DNA of 33,201 nt, from positions 1 to 33,201 of the forward strand of contig CAJFNQ010000029.1 in NCBI GenBank assembly GCA_904394975.1. The letters are read 5' to 3'. This stretch comes from Metaruminococcus_A gallistercoris (GTDB taxonomy: Bacteria; Bacillota; Clostridia; Oscillospirales; Ruminococcaceae). This document shows, piece by piece, positions 22,950 to 31,651 of this stretch (position 1 is its first letter; every line of letters starts with the position of its first letter). A program made the position numbers and the translations under genes. Under the pieces are notes generated by a model. That model was not told where the DNA came from. It saw nothing but the letters and a program-made list of their open reading frames with translations, and searched no databases.

Positions 22950-24323
22950 ATGGCCAAACGCAACCAGTGGGCAACTGGAATTGGGTTTATTTTAGCCGCA
23001 GCCGGTTCGGCGATCGGTCTCGGAAATCTTTGGAAATTCCCTTATTTGATGGGAAGAAACGGCGGTTTCTGGTTCTTGATCGTTTATCTTGTATTTATTC
23101 TTATTTTAGGCCTTCCGGTTATGATTACCGAAATGTCAATCGGGCGAATGACCCAGAAGAGTCCGGTAAGCGCTTATCGTTCGCTGGGTAAAAAGGCAAC
23201 GTTCATTGGTGTTCTGGGCGTTGTTGTGGCGTTTATCATTTTGTCTTATTACAGTGTAATCGGTGGTTGGATTATTAAATATATCACAACTTATTTTGAG
23301 TCATCCATTGATTTCCTGGAATCATTGGTGTCTCAGGTTCCGCAGCAGGTGATCACCATTGACTTTAACAGCTATATCGCTTCGCCGATCGAGCCGGTTG
23401 TATGGCATATCGTGTTTATGGGACTGGCGGCCATTCTTTGTTATAAGGGCGCGAAGAGCATTGAAAAAGCATCAAAACTCATGATGCCGCTTCTTTTCAT
23501 CTTCCTTTTGATTATTGTCGTCCGTTCCGTGACCCTTCCGGGAGCAATGGAAGGCTTGAAGTTTGTGTTTGTTCCGTCAAACGATGGCTTTACGTTTAAT
23601 TCGGTAACAGCGGCGCTTGGTCAGGTGTTTTACTCGCTCAGCCTTGCGATGGGTATTACCGTGACTTACGGCAGCTATCTCAATAAGAAAAATAATATAC
23701 CGAAAGACTGTGCGGTTGTTTCCGGTTTGGATACAGCGGCGGCAATCCTTGCCGGTATTGCGATTTTCCCGGCAGTATTTGCATTCGGCCTGCAGCCTGA
23801 ACAGGGCCCGAGCCTTATTTTCGGAACGTTGCCGCAGGTGTTTGACTCTATGACAGGCGGTACGCTGTTCGGCCTTGTGTTCTTTATCCTTATGTTCTTT
23901 GCGGCTATCACTTCCGGTATGGCACTTCTGGAAAGTGTTGTATCTTTTGCCATTGATGATCTGCATTGGAGCCGCAACAAAGCAATCCTGATTGTAGGAA
24001 TACTGATTACTATTTTGGGTATTCCGAGTGCGCTTTCGTTCGGGCCTCTTTCCGATATCATTATTCTGAATTACAGCATTTTTGATTTTATGGGAATGGT
24101 TACCGATAACATTCTGCTTCCCATCGGCGGTATTCTCATGTGTGTTTACATCGGCTGGTTCTGGACGCCGGGCAAACTCATTGCTGAGATTGAGTCGAGT
24201 GGTGTGAAATTTAAATTGCAGAAGGCCTGGCTGTGGTGCATTCGTACTGTTACCCCGGCGTTGATCCTGATTGTTACAATCGTTGGTTTCATCAACGTAT
24301 ATCAGACAGTTACAGCAGCATAA
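22950..24323 (+). CDS. Sodium:neurotransmitter symporter-family (SNF/NSS) transporter
   Basis: 457 residues, with about 11 hydrophobic segments as in bacterial LeuT-fold members. TM1 carries the sodium and substrate motif GSAIGLGNLWKFPYLMGRNGG, seen here as GSAIGLGNLW then KFPYL. TM6 includes YSLSLAMGITVTYGSYL, and TM8 FAAITSGMALLESVVSF. These transporters import amino acids with Na+; the substrate (for example a hydrophobic or aromatic amino acid) cannot be told from the sequence. The ATG at 22950 lies seven bases after GGAGGAGGA. The gene is monocistronic. Confidence 0.93.
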   Translation: MAKRNQWATGIGFILAAAGSAIGLGNLWKFPYLMGRNGGFWFLIVYLVFILILGLPVMITEMSIGRMTQKSPVSAYRSLGKKATFIGVLGVVVAFIILSYYSVIGGWIIKYITTYFESSIDFLESLVSQVPQQVITIDFNSYIASPIEPVVWHIVFMGLAAILCYKGAKSIEKASKLMMPLLFIFLLIIVVRSVTLPGAMEGLKFVFVPSNDGFTFNSVTAALGQVFYSLSLAMGITVTYGSYLNKKNNIPKDCAVVSGLDTAAAILAGIAIFPAVFAFGLQPEQGPSLIFGTLPQVFDSMTGGTLFGLVFFILMFFAAITSGMALLESVVSFAIDDLHWSRNKAILIVGILITILGIPSALSFGPLSDIIILNYSIFDFMGMVTDNILLPIGGILMCVYIGWFWTPGKLIAEIESSGVKFKLQKAWLWCIRTVTPALILIVTIVGFINVYQTVTAA

Positions 24324-24331
24324 TTTAATAT

Positions 24332-24365
24332 AAAAAGCCTGCAGAATAAGACCGCAGGCTTTTTT
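24332..24365 (+). terminator. Terminator of the symporter gene
   Basis: AAAAGCCTGC and GCAGGCTTTT flank an 11-base loop and run into a T tract. Confidence 0.88.
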
Positions 24366-24548
24366 GCTGTTGAGAATATTTATTGCAGCATAGTTTGAAA
24401 TGGCTCGATAAATGGCTTGAATGTTTTTGGCATCTGCTTTCTCATAGAAGAATCGTTCTGTAATGAAGATGAAACGCAACCATTAAAAACAACAATGGGA
24501 AACCTAAATCCTGATTTGGGTTGTTGTGAATCATTGTGTCTGATTATC

Positions 24549-24582
24549 AAAACACCCTCTGTTATTTAACAGAGGGTGTTTT
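24549..24582. terminator. Bidirectional terminator before the methyltransferase 3' end
   Basis: AAAACACCCTCTGTTA and its exact complement are separated by two bases. On the minus strand it terminates the gene ending at 24601. Confidence 0.88.
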
Positions 24583-24600
24583 AATTTGTAATATGTCATT

Positions 24601-25368
24601 TTACTTTCCGACCAGAAAAAAGAGGCGATGAAACCGGAAGAGTATTTTTCCGTTTTTCTGTACAGGATATCGTTTTGCGATTTCTTCCAAAACCGCTTGT
24701 TCAAACAAAGGACGTTCTTCTTCGCTGAGAGCGTTTAAATACGGCCGCAGTCCGGTCCCGCGGTACCATTCCAAAATCGAACTGTGCGATTCCATCTGGT
24801 GGTAATACACGGTTTCCCACATGGTTACCTGTGAGGACAAACCGGTCAGCAGGTCGTAATAGTCTGATTCCGAAAGCATATGAAACGATCTGGGATTTCC
24901 GCCGAAACGGCTGTTCCATGGCTGTTTGGTTACCAACTCACTTACGATTTGATGAACAGGCGCTTTGGCCTGATTCGGCATCTGGACTGCGAGAAAACCG
25001 GCGGGGTTGAGCAGATCAAACAGTTTCGGAAGCAGTTCCCGGTGGTTCGGTACCCACTGAAGGCATGCGTTGGAAAAAACAAGGTCGCATTTTCCCAGTT
25101 CAGACAAATCGTTTGAAACATCACAGAGCAAAAAAGAAAACTCCGGATGCTCCTTCTGCGCGGTTTCGATCATGTTGGGAGAGTTGTCCACACCGATGAT
25201 CTGCGCGTTCGGAAAACGGCGTCCCAAAACCGCTGTGCTGTTTCCGGGGCCGCACCCGATGTCCAGTACCCGCGTGGGTTCGCCTGGAATACGGTTGGCA
25301 AGATCAATGGAAGGCTGTGTTCGCTCATTCCCAAATTGCAGGTATTTTGTTGCGCTCCAGTCAGGCAT
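24601..25368 (-). CDS. tam: Trans-aconitate 2-methyltransferase-like SAM methyltransferase
   Basis: 255 residues, matching the length of E. coli Tam (about 252). Similar segments are the N-terminal DWSATKYLQFGNERTQPSID, the SAM motif RVLDIGCGPGNSTAVLGRRF, GVDNSPNMI, LVFSNACLQWVPNH and the C-terminal YRGTGLRPYLNALSEEE, all typical of Tam. The enzyme methylates trans-aconitate, a spontaneous product of cis-aconitate that inhibits aconitase. AAGGAT precedes the ATG. It lies 64 bases downstream of the ClC gene in the same direction, so it may be the last gene of that cluster. The Tam subfamily is likely; the substrate is inferred. Confidence 0.88.
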   Translation of the reverse strand: MPDWSATKYLQFGNERTQPSIDLANRIPGEPTRVLDIGCGPGNSTAVLGRRFPNAQIIGVDNSPNMIETAQKEHPEFSFLLCDVSNDLSELGKCDLVFSNACLQWVPNHRELLPKLFDLLNPAGFLAVQMPNQAKAPVHQIVSELVTKQPWNSRFGGNPRSFHMLSESDYYDLLTGLSSQVTMWETVYYHQMESHSSILEWYRGTGLRPYLNALSEEERPLFEQAVLEEIAKRYPVQKNGKILFRFHRLFFLVGK

Positions 25369-25432
25369 AATAATCCTTCTTTCTTTGCTTTGTTTGATTT
25401 TTGTGATATTTCGTTTGTGTTATAATTGTTTG

Positions 25433-27004
25433 TCAGACACTGGCTAGTTTTTGCAGGGATTCTTTTAATTCGGGCGCATTGGTTTCATCTGTCAGAGCAA
25501 CCATAGTATCTCCGGGGTGGAGCACAGTATCGCCTTTTGGAATGAGTTCGCTGGTGCCACGGCGGATGGCTACCAGCAGGCAATCTTCCGGCCATTGAAT
25601 GGATGAAATGGTTTTTTGTTCCAGCACGGACCCGGCTTCTATCACTACTTCTACTGTTTCACGGGCTCCTTGAGCATGCTTTGGCTCTTCAAACTGTTGT
25701 TTTTTGAGGATGCGTTCCAGCAGGCTTTCATATATCGGCGCAGATTTCAATCCTTCGGCAACAAGGTAGGCTGCAATGGATACGACTCCCAGCGAGAGCA
25801 GGTGAGAGAAAGAACCTGACATTTCAGAAACTAATACGATTCCTGTGATCGGCGCCCGTACAATAGCGGTAAAATACCCGGCCATTGCGAGAATAATAAA
25901 ATTGTTAATCAAAGATGGATCGATTCCTAATGTTTGGACCATTGTGCTTCCGAACACACCGCCCAGATAAGCGCCAAGCACGAGCAGCGGAAAAAAGATT
26001 CCGCCTGGCGCACCGGAACCGAAACAGAGAGCAGAAAAGAGAAACTTTGCGAGGAAGAGAAAAAGCATTGCGCCGATTGCGAGTTTCCCGTTTGAAAGCA
26101 GTTCAATCATGGTGTGACCGCCGCCAAGAATTTCCGGCAGCAGAAAGCCTAGCGCTCCGGCGCATAAAAAGGGAATGATCAACCGAAACTGCGGTTTGAT
26201 CCATTTGAGCTTACCGTAAAGAGTCTGGGAACCCAGAATAACAAAGTTATAGATCACTCCCATTACACCCAGCAGCAATCCCAGCAGGACGAGCATCCAG
26301 TAATGTTCCAGCGGTACCATTTCTTCTACGGAAAAGTGGAAAATGGGGGAAAGCCCGAAGACGTTTTTTGAGATGAAATCCGCAGTCAGCGAAGCGGTCA
26401 TAGTGCAGAGAAGTGCCTGAACTGAAAAAGTTTTATGCAGTTCTTCCAATGCGAAGACGATTCCGGCCAACGGTGCGTTAAAGGCCGCTGAAAGTCCGGC
26501 GCTGGCTCCGCAGCTCAATAGAAAATGCTCTTCGGACAAAGGACGGCGCAGGGTTCGTGAAAAACCTTTTCCAGCCATCGCACCCAGTTGGATGGACGGC
26601 CCTTCTCTCCCAAGAGAAAGCCCGCCAAAGATGCACAGAATCCCGCCGGCTAATTTCGCCATAATCACTTTCCACCAGCACGGGTCCAGATATCCCGCAA
26701 ATTCACCTTCGACCTGTGGAATACCACTGCCTGAAATCATTGGTTCCGCTTTGATCAGCAGACCCACAATGAGTGCCATCCCAATTAAAGCTGCGAACCA
26801 GACAAAAGCGATCCATATATTTTGTTTTGCGGCGTCAATGATTCGGTGAAGCCCCTGCTCCGAGTAATCCAGCGCAAGACGGTATAAAACAGAGACCAGA
26901 GAAGCAAGAATGCCTACCGCAAGCCCTTCAAAAATTAAGCGGTATTTCATGTTAAGCGATTGTACAACCTGTTTTCCAGTATCCCATTCCGCTTTTTGAG
27001 TCAA
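25433..27004 (-). CDS. ClC-family Cl-/H+ antiporter with C-terminal TrkA-C domain
   Basis: 523 residues. Membrane part (about 20-430) with the anion motifs GSGIPQVEG (Ser93), GREGPS (gating Glu134) and a third region with Asn/Phe at AAFNAPLAGIVF. Glu187-Glu188 (in FALEELH) match the internal proton glutamate, so it is probably an exchanger rather than a channel. The tail (about 450-520) is a TrkA-C/RCK-C regulatory domain (VLEQKTISSI, GDTVLHPGDTMVALTD). It starts with TTG at 27004: GGGGGG (27013-27018) lies eight bases upstream, while the next ATG (26950) lacks a ribosome site. It would move chloride or other anions, perhaps for acid resistance. It follows the HAD gene by 54 bases. Confidence 0.92.
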   Translation of the reverse strand: MTQKAEWDTGKQVVQSLNMKYRLIFEGLAVGILASLVSVLYRLALDYSEQGLHRIIDAAKQNIWIAFVWFAALIGMALIVGLLIKAEPMISGSGIPQVEGEFAGYLDPCWWKVIMAKLAGGILCIFGGLSLGREGPSIQLGAMAGKGFSRTLRRPLSEEHFLLSCGASAGLSAAFNAPLAGIVFALEELHKTFSVQALLCTMTASLTADFISKNVFGLSPIFHFSVEEMVPLEHYWMLVLLGLLLGVMGVIYNFVILGSQTLYGKLKWIKPQFRLIIPFLCAGALGFLLPEILGGGHTMIELLSNGKLAIGAMLFLFLAKFLFSALCFGSGAPGGIFFPLLVLGAYLGGVFGSTMVQTLGIDPSLINNFIILAMAGYFTAIVRAPITGIVLVSEMSGSFSHLLSLGVVSIAAYLVAEGLKSAPIYESLLERILKKQQFEEPKHAQGARETVEVVIEAGSVLEQKTISSIQWPEDCLLVAIRRGTSELIPKGDTVLHPGDTMVALTDETNAPELKESLQKLASV

Positions 27005-27058
27005 ACCCTGTTCCCCCCTAAAACTTAATAAGCGTTTGCCATTTTGCTCAACAAATTG

Positions 27059-27748
27059 TTACAGCTTTTTCAGCAGAATGAGCACATCAGTTAATGTATC
27101 ACAGTGGTAGTCAGCGCAGGAGTTGATCTTGCGGTGAACTAAAACAGACGGTATACCCGCATCGTGCGCGCCTTTTGCGTCTGCGTTTGGATTGTCTCCT
27201 ACCATGATGCATTGTTCCGGGTTGCCCGAAAGCTTGCGCGCGTAGTTAAAAATTTCTTGTTGTGGTTTGTTTAAACCGATTTTTCCTGAAATAACAGTTT
27301 CGTCAAAAAAGTTAGTGAGCCCAAGCGCGGCAATGGTTTGCTCCAGCTCCGGATAGTTGTTGGAAAGGATAACATTTTGCCACCCCGCGCTTCTGGTTTC
27401 AGCTAAAACCGTCAGGGTATCGTCATACAGAAAATATTTTTTAGGATCCAGAATCAACTCTCTGGTATACGGCCCCAGCTGTTGAGCTTTTTCTTTTGAG
27501 ATGCCGAACGCTTGATACACTTCCGCAAATTTGCGGTAAAGAAACGGCCACCATTCCTCCGGAGCAAGCGTTTCATACAGTGCGGGCGGGTCCCATGGAT
27601 AACCGCTTGCCATATACGGGCGTACATCGTCAAGTGTTGCGCCGTACTCGGGCACCGTCTCGCAAATTACCTGCAACACTGAATTGCTCCACAAATGGTG
27701 ACAGTAGACCAGCGTACCGTCAAAATCCCAAAAAATCGTTTTTTTCAT
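27059..27748 (-). CDS. HAD-superfamily phosphatase-like hydrolase
   Basis: 229 residues. All four HAD motifs are visible: FWDFDGTLV (nucleophile Asp8, Asp10), ILSNN, the Lys in KIGLNKPQ, and MVGDNPNAD. A helical cap sits after motif I, as in subclass I. It likely removes phosphate from a small molecule; the substrate is unknown. Its ATG overlaps the stop of the upstream gene by four bases (ATGA), showing translational coupling with the uncharacterised protein at 27745-28437. The two may act on one pathway, but nothing identifies it. Confidence 0.88.
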   Translation of the reverse strand: MKKTIFWDFDGTLVYCHHLWSNSVLQVICETVPEYGATLDDVRPYMASGYPWDPPALYETLAPEEWWPFLYRKFAEVYQAFGISKEKAQQLGPYTRELILDPKKYFLYDDTLTVLAETRSAGWQNVILSNNYPELEQTIAALGLTNFFDETVISGKIGLNKPQQEIFNYARKLSGNPEQCIMVGDNPNADAKGAHDAGIPSVLVHRKINSCADYHCDTLTDVLILLKKL

Positions 27749-28437
27749 AACGCCTCCCGAAGGGTTTGCTCTCCAACTAATATTTCACGCAGGATTTGTT
27801 CAAACGCAGCACCGCCGCTTTGATTGACCGCTTTTAGAACCGTCTGTCTGGAAACAGGGGAATCGGTTAGCGCGAGAGATGTAAGAGGATCAGACGGAGA
27901 AATCAGTCCGTCTGTGTATTGTTTGCGTTTTTCCGGATCAGGGGTAACAAGAATGTCACAGAAAGCAGGGATTTTCAGGTACAATTCATCCTGAAGCCGG
28001 TAAAATCGTTCCAGCCAGAGGTCAATGTTCTCAAATCCGGGCTTGTTTGTGTGTGTCTTAATCTGGCTGCGTTTGATGAGTGCCCAGAATGCCTGTTCAA
28101 AGAACGCTTTGGCAGTTTTTGCTTCTTCTCCGGCAAGTCCTTCGGATGGAAGGGTGGTGAAGAAAAGTCTCGCGATCTCTGCGTCGCAGTATGCTGCCTT
28201 TTCATCATCGTTTTCGGGATAATAGTTACGAATGATATCCCCGCATCGAATACCAAACCGGAAGCTCTGCGCTTTGACCGGTACTTCCGGAATGCCGTCC
28301 ACATCCGGCATTTCACCCGGATCCATTCCAATATGCTTTGCCATCGCGCCAAGATAGGCGTACTGGTCCTTGAGCGCTTTTCCGGCAAGTAAAGCGGCGC
28401 TGTGTACGACTGCTATGGTGAGAAAATAGGTTTTCAT
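27745..28437 (-). CDS. Uncharacterised protein, second gene of the 29384-25433 cluster
   Basis: 230 residues, not recognised. It begins MKTYFLTIAVVHSAALLAGKALKDQ; the start is hydrophobic but lacks a clear signal peptide. It is predicted mainly helical, with Cys-poor, charged segments (FRFGIRCGDIIRNYY, LWLERFYRLQDELYL). The C-terminal QTVLKAVNQSGGAAFEQIL could be another helical hairpin. GAGGAGGAAG lies upstream of the ATG. It starts 17 bases after the upstream gene and its stop overlaps the HAD start, so all three form one operon. Both this protein and its upstream neighbour have a similar size of helical body; a distant relationship is possible but not shown. Confidence 0.7.
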   Translation of the reverse strand: MKTYFLTIAVVHSAALLAGKALKDQYAYLGAMAKHIGMDPGEMPDVDGIPEVPVKAQSFRFGIRCGDIIRNYYPENDDEKAAYCDAEIARLFFTTLPSEGLAGEEAKTAKAFFEQAFWALIKRSQIKTHTNKPGFENIDLWLERFYRLQDELYLKIPAFCDILVTPDPEKRKQYTDGLISPSDPLTSLALTDSPVSRQTVLKAVNQSGGAAFEQILREILVGEQTLREAL

Positions 28438-28454
28438 GTTTCGCTTCCTCCTCT

Positions 28455-29384
28455 TTACACCCGGAGCCCGTCGGGACCAAGTTTCCCAATATCAAGCCGT
28501 TCTTTCAACATGTCAATCGTCATGTCGTTGTCGTTGAAGTAAGCGGCAGCTGTGAGAAAATAGCCAAGGGAGAGACGAAGCGCTTTTGCATAGTAACTTA
28601 CCGGATTTTGCGAAAATGCGGCTTCCGCTTCATTCGATGATATCATTTCGCCGTTTCGCAGCCGGTTGGCGGCTGCGATCAAGGCATCTTGCTCGCTGTA
28701 CCAGGGAATACCGTCAGGCCCTACTTTTTTTAGGTACTGTTCTGTGAGTTCGGGAACAGGGGAAGCAATGGAGCGTACATATCGTTCTATATCAACGTAA
28801 AATTTCTGTACCCGCATACAAATTTCTTCAAAATAATCCGGCTTTGGCAGGTCAAGCGGAATGGTTTGTATCTCAATAAGGTTCATGGCAAGCGCGCTTT
28901 GTACAAACGCTTCTGCGCGTTCGGCTTTCAAATAGCCGGAACCCGGAAGCTTTTTCAGTTCTTCCGGGAAAATGCCGCAGCGAAAACGCGGATCTTCTTT
29001 GAAAAACAGCCGGTATGCTTCCCCTTCGTGATAAACGCTGCATTCGGTAGGGGAAAGGGCGGGATTTGCGTCAGTACCGCGCCAGGTGAAATTCGGTTCC
29101 TTCCAAATGGGTTTCATGGTTCGGTCGCACGCGCGGTGGCTGATCCACCCTAAAACAAACGCGAGTTTTTGTTCCAGCAGTTTGTCGCGGTTGGCCCAGC
29201 TGTTTTTGTATTTTTCCAAAAGCACAAACGAAAACTGATCTCCCGCAACAGTAATGCTTCCGAGCCGTGCAAAGCGAAGTCCGATTTCAAGCACTTTTTT
29301 AAAATCTGGCTGGATTTGCGGCAAACATTTCGCAATGGCAAAGCTGTCTTCAACCAATGCAGTGTGTACATTGTGTTCCGACAT
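28455..29384 (-). CDS. Uncharacterised helical protein, possibly Zn-dependent phospholipase C-like
   Basis: 309 residues, not firmly recognised. It begins MSEHNVHTALVEDSFAIAK and contains FVLGWISHRACDRTMKPIW at about 90-108. An early His/Asp segment plus a GW-x-SH-x-x-x-DR motif resembles the pattern of bacterial Zn-dependent phospholipase C-like (PF00882-type) proteins, where His and Asp bind zinc. The resemblance is weak. There is no signal peptide, so a cytoplasmic role is likely. The C-terminal 60 residues hold LSLGYFLTAAAYFNDNDMTI. GAGGAAACAAC precedes the ATG. It is the first gene of the leftward cluster; its promoter is not clear. Confidence 0.65.
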   Translation of the reverse strand: MSEHNVHTALVEDSFAIAKCLPQIQPDFKKVLEIGLRFARLGSITVAGDQFSFVLLEKYKNSWANRDKLLEQKLAFVLGWISHRACDRTMKPIWKEPNFTWRGTDANPALSPTECSVYHEGEAYRLFFKEDPRFRCGIFPEELKKLPGSGYLKAERAEAFVQSALAMNLIEIQTIPLDLPKPDYFEEICMRVQKFYVDIERYVRSIASPVPELTEQYLKKVGPDGIPWYSEQDALIAAANRLRNGEMISSNEAEAAFSQNPVSYYAKALRLSLGYFLTAAAYFNDNDMTIDMLKERLDIGKLGPDGLRV

Positions 29385-29576
29385 GTTGTTTCCTCATTTC
29401 CTGCATAAATGTTTTACTAAGATTTTCATGTAAGATGTGTCAGTGAACCGATGTAAAAAAGCGTTTTAAATCGTTTGATTAAACATGCTCAAGCATGCCT
29501 TTTATATAATTATTTTTATTATATCACTTTTTCAGGAAAAATGGTATTGGTTCGGTTAAAAAGCAGAAAAGGGCGC
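29385..29576. other. Divergent AT-rich promoter region between the uncharacterised operon and the beta-helix gene
   Basis: It contains a CATGCT-CAA-GCATG inverted repeat (about 29483-29497) and a near-palindromic AT-rich block (about 29501-29525). A weak minus-strand promoter candidate is TTGAGC with TTTAAA 16 bases later. The inverted repeat could be an operator for either side. Confidence 0.4.
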
Positions 29577-29605
29577 TTGTTTTGCCGGATGAACGGTGCT
29601 ATACT
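29577..29605 (+). promoter_or_regulatory. Predicted promoter of the beta-helix gene
   Basis: TTGTTT (29577-29582), 17 bases, TATACT (29600-29605). A start near 29612 places the ATG-like codons upstream of it outside the transcript. Confidence 0.6.
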
Positions 29606-29638
29606 GACTACGATAATTTATTCATGAAGGTGATTCAG

Positions 29639-31612
29639 TTGAATTTTGGATGTTCTGTTTTTCAAACTAAGCCGGTGGATGAGCACGCTTTGGTGTTTAC
29701 TGCGGAAGCGTTCGGCGCTTGTCCGGATTCAAACGGTGATAATACTGCTGCTATGCAGTCTGCGGTTGATTTTCTTGCAGATCAGTATGGCGGAGGTACT
29801 ATTTTTGTTCCCGAAGGCGAGTATCGTTTTACCGAAACAGTACAGCTTTGGCGTGGGATACGCCTTATTGGTTTTGGTGAAAAGCGTCCGCTCTTTTTTG
29901 TGGCGGATCGTACCCCGGCATTTTCCGGGCCGGATTCCAAATACATGTTCCATTTCCGCGACCGTAAGCCGCGTCCCGGCGAGGAATTGAGAGATGCGCA
30001 GAACGTTTCGTTTTATGGCGGTATCCGCAACATCAATTTCGATTTGGGGAAGGGAAATCATGGCGCAGTTGCTGCGCGGTTCCGCATCGCACAGCTTTGT
30101 TCGCTGGAAGACATCGACTTTTTCTGTCATGACGCTAAAGCCGGTGTGGAAATGATAGGAAATGAGATTGAGCGCTGCCGTTTCTTCGGCGGGCAGTATG
30201 GTATCCTCACCGGTGAAACGGTGCCGTATTGGCAGTTTTATCTGGGTGACAGCATTTTTGACGGGCAGGCCCGCGCATGTATTTCATCTTATCGCGCAGG
30301 GCTTACCATGGTTCGCGTCCTGATGAAAAATTCGCCTTACGGGGTATATGTCCCTAACAAAGAGCGGGACAATCATTACATTGAAGAATTTGAACGGCTG
30401 TATATGGAAGATTGCCGGATGGAAAACCTCGGCGCGGGCGTCAGCATGAATATGGTGCGTTATCCGCAAAACTGGTTCCACGGCCGCGGGATCGCCTGTA
30501 ATCATGTCCCCATGTTTTTTGAATCGTTTGGTTATCAGTATAACTCCCACATCGGCGTGCCGTCGGTCTGCCCAGAGGCATCCTGCTATTCGGTGGAGAT
30601 TGATAGTGGCCTGAAAATCACAGTGGATAACTGCGATACTTCCCGTAAATTTGATTTCCGCTGCGATGTCACTCCACTTGATACATTCCCGGCACTCCCG
30701 GAACCGGACTATGTGCCCATGCCGGCTCAGGCGGATTGGGTCAACCTTCGTTCCTTTGGGGCAAAAGGTGACGGTGTCAGCGATGATACAGAAGCCTTGG
30801 AACGTGCCATTGCGTCTGCAACTGCCATTTATCTTCCTTCGGGATTTTATCGGATCACTCGTCCAATCCGGCTGAAAAAAGAGACGGCCTTGATCGGTCT
30901 GCATTGTTTTGACACTCGTTTGATCGTTTCGGATCATGCGCCGGGATTTGACGATCCGTCCCATCCTGCCTCCATGCTGGTCATTCCGGAGGGCGGGCAC
31001 AATCACATATGCGGGCTCAGCTTTGACGGCGGCGCAAACAAAGGCCTTACCTCGGTCGAGTGGATGGGCGCACCGGATTCTATTCTGGAAGATGTGCTGT
31101 TCCTTCACGGTGGCCACGGCGCTGTGGAAAAGAGCCGCGACCGATATTACACCATTTGGGTGCATGACGGTGGCGCCGGAGTATTTAAGAATATCTGGTC
31201 GCCGGATGTTTGGGCAAAAGACGGTTTCCATGTGGAAAATACCGAAGCTCCCGGCAAGGTATATCTCATTTCGGTGGAGCACCATCTGGACTGCGAGGTC
31301 GTACTGGATCATGTGGCAAACTGGAAAATCGTCTCGCTTCAGACCGAAGAAAATCTGGGCAGCGAATACGCCTGTTCGATTGAGATGAACGATTGCTTTG
31401 ACATTGAGTTTTTCAATCTGTTCCAGTATCGCGTACAGGCCATTGATATCCAGCATCCTTATGCCAGCCATATTGTCAACAGCAAACGGATCAAATTAAA
31501 CGGTGTTCATGTATTCAGCATTGGCCCCACTCCGTTTACCAATTCCTGTCTGATCGACAACAGTACTTATATAAAAGACCAGGAGATCGGCACATTGATC
31601 ATTTCCTGCTAA
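29639..31612 (+). CDS. Cytoplasmic tandem beta-helix protein (two Pectate_lyase_3-type domains), possibly GH55-like
   Basis: 657 residues. I chose TTG at 29639: AAGGTGA (29627-29633) lies six bases upstream, while the ATG at 29624 has no ribosome site and codons further up precede the predicted transcription start. Two parts have the same N-terminal pattern: VFTAEAFGACPDSNGDNTAA with GGGTIFVPEGEYRF, and later VNLRSFGAKGDGVSDDTEAL with AIYLPSGFYRI. This is the right-handed beta-helix signature, and two in tandem is the GH55 exo-beta-1,3-glucanase layout. There is no signal peptide, so any substrate would be small or intracellular. The catalytic residues cannot be identified by eye. It sits alone, divergent from the uncharacterised operon. 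Confidence 0.75.
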   Translation: MNFGCSVFQTKPVDEHALVFTAEAFGACPDSNGDNTAAMQSAVDFLADQYGGGTIFVPEGEYRFTETVQLWRGIRLIGFGEKRPLFFVADRTPAFSGPDSKYMFHFRDRKPRPGEELRDAQNVSFYGGIRNINFDLGKGNHGAVAARFRIAQLCSLEDIDFFCHDAKAGVEMIGNEIERCRFFGGQYGILTGETVPYWQFYLGDSIFDGQARACISSYRAGLTMVRVLMKNSPYGVYVPNKERDNHYIEEFERLYMEDCRMENLGAGVSMNMVRYPQNWFHGRGIACNHVPMFFESFGYQYNSHIGVPSVCPEASCYSVEIDSGLKITVDNCDTSRKFDFRCDVTPLDTFPALPEPDYVPMPAQADWVNLRSFGAKGDGVSDDTEALERAIASATAIYLPSGFYRITRPIRLKKETALIGLHCFDTRLIVSDHAPGFDDPSHPASMLVIPEGGHNHICGLSFDGGANKGLTSVEWMGAPDSILEDVLFLHGGHGAVEKSRDRYYTIWVHDGGAGVFKNIWSPDVWAKDGFHVENTEAPGKVYLISVEHHLDCEVVLDHVANWKIVSLQTEENLGSEYACSIEMNDCFDIEFFNLFQYRVQAIDIQHPYASHIVNSKRIKLNGVHVFSIGPTPFTNSCLIDNSTYIKDQEIGTLIISC

Positions 31613-31623
31613 ATCGATAAAAC

Positions 31624-31650
31624 AAAAGCCCCGGATTTTCCGGGGCTTTT
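31624..31650. terminator. Bidirectional terminator between converging genes
   Basis: AAAAGCCCCGG and CCGGGGCTTTT flank a five-base loop; it serves the beta-helix gene and, on the other strand, the gene ending at 31652. Confidence 0.9.
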
Positions 31651-31651
31651 A

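Noticed and set aside
24368..24479. Short minus-strand open segment beginning RFIFITERFFYEKADAKNIQ after the symporter gene
   Set aside because: It reads like protein, and might be a gene remnant, but I cannot match it to a family; beyond it the frame continues only as antisense of the symporter.
30284..31471. 395-codon antisense open frame opposite the beta-helix gene
   Set aside because: No ribosome site or recognisable motif; the sense frame has clear beta-helix signatures over the same stretch.
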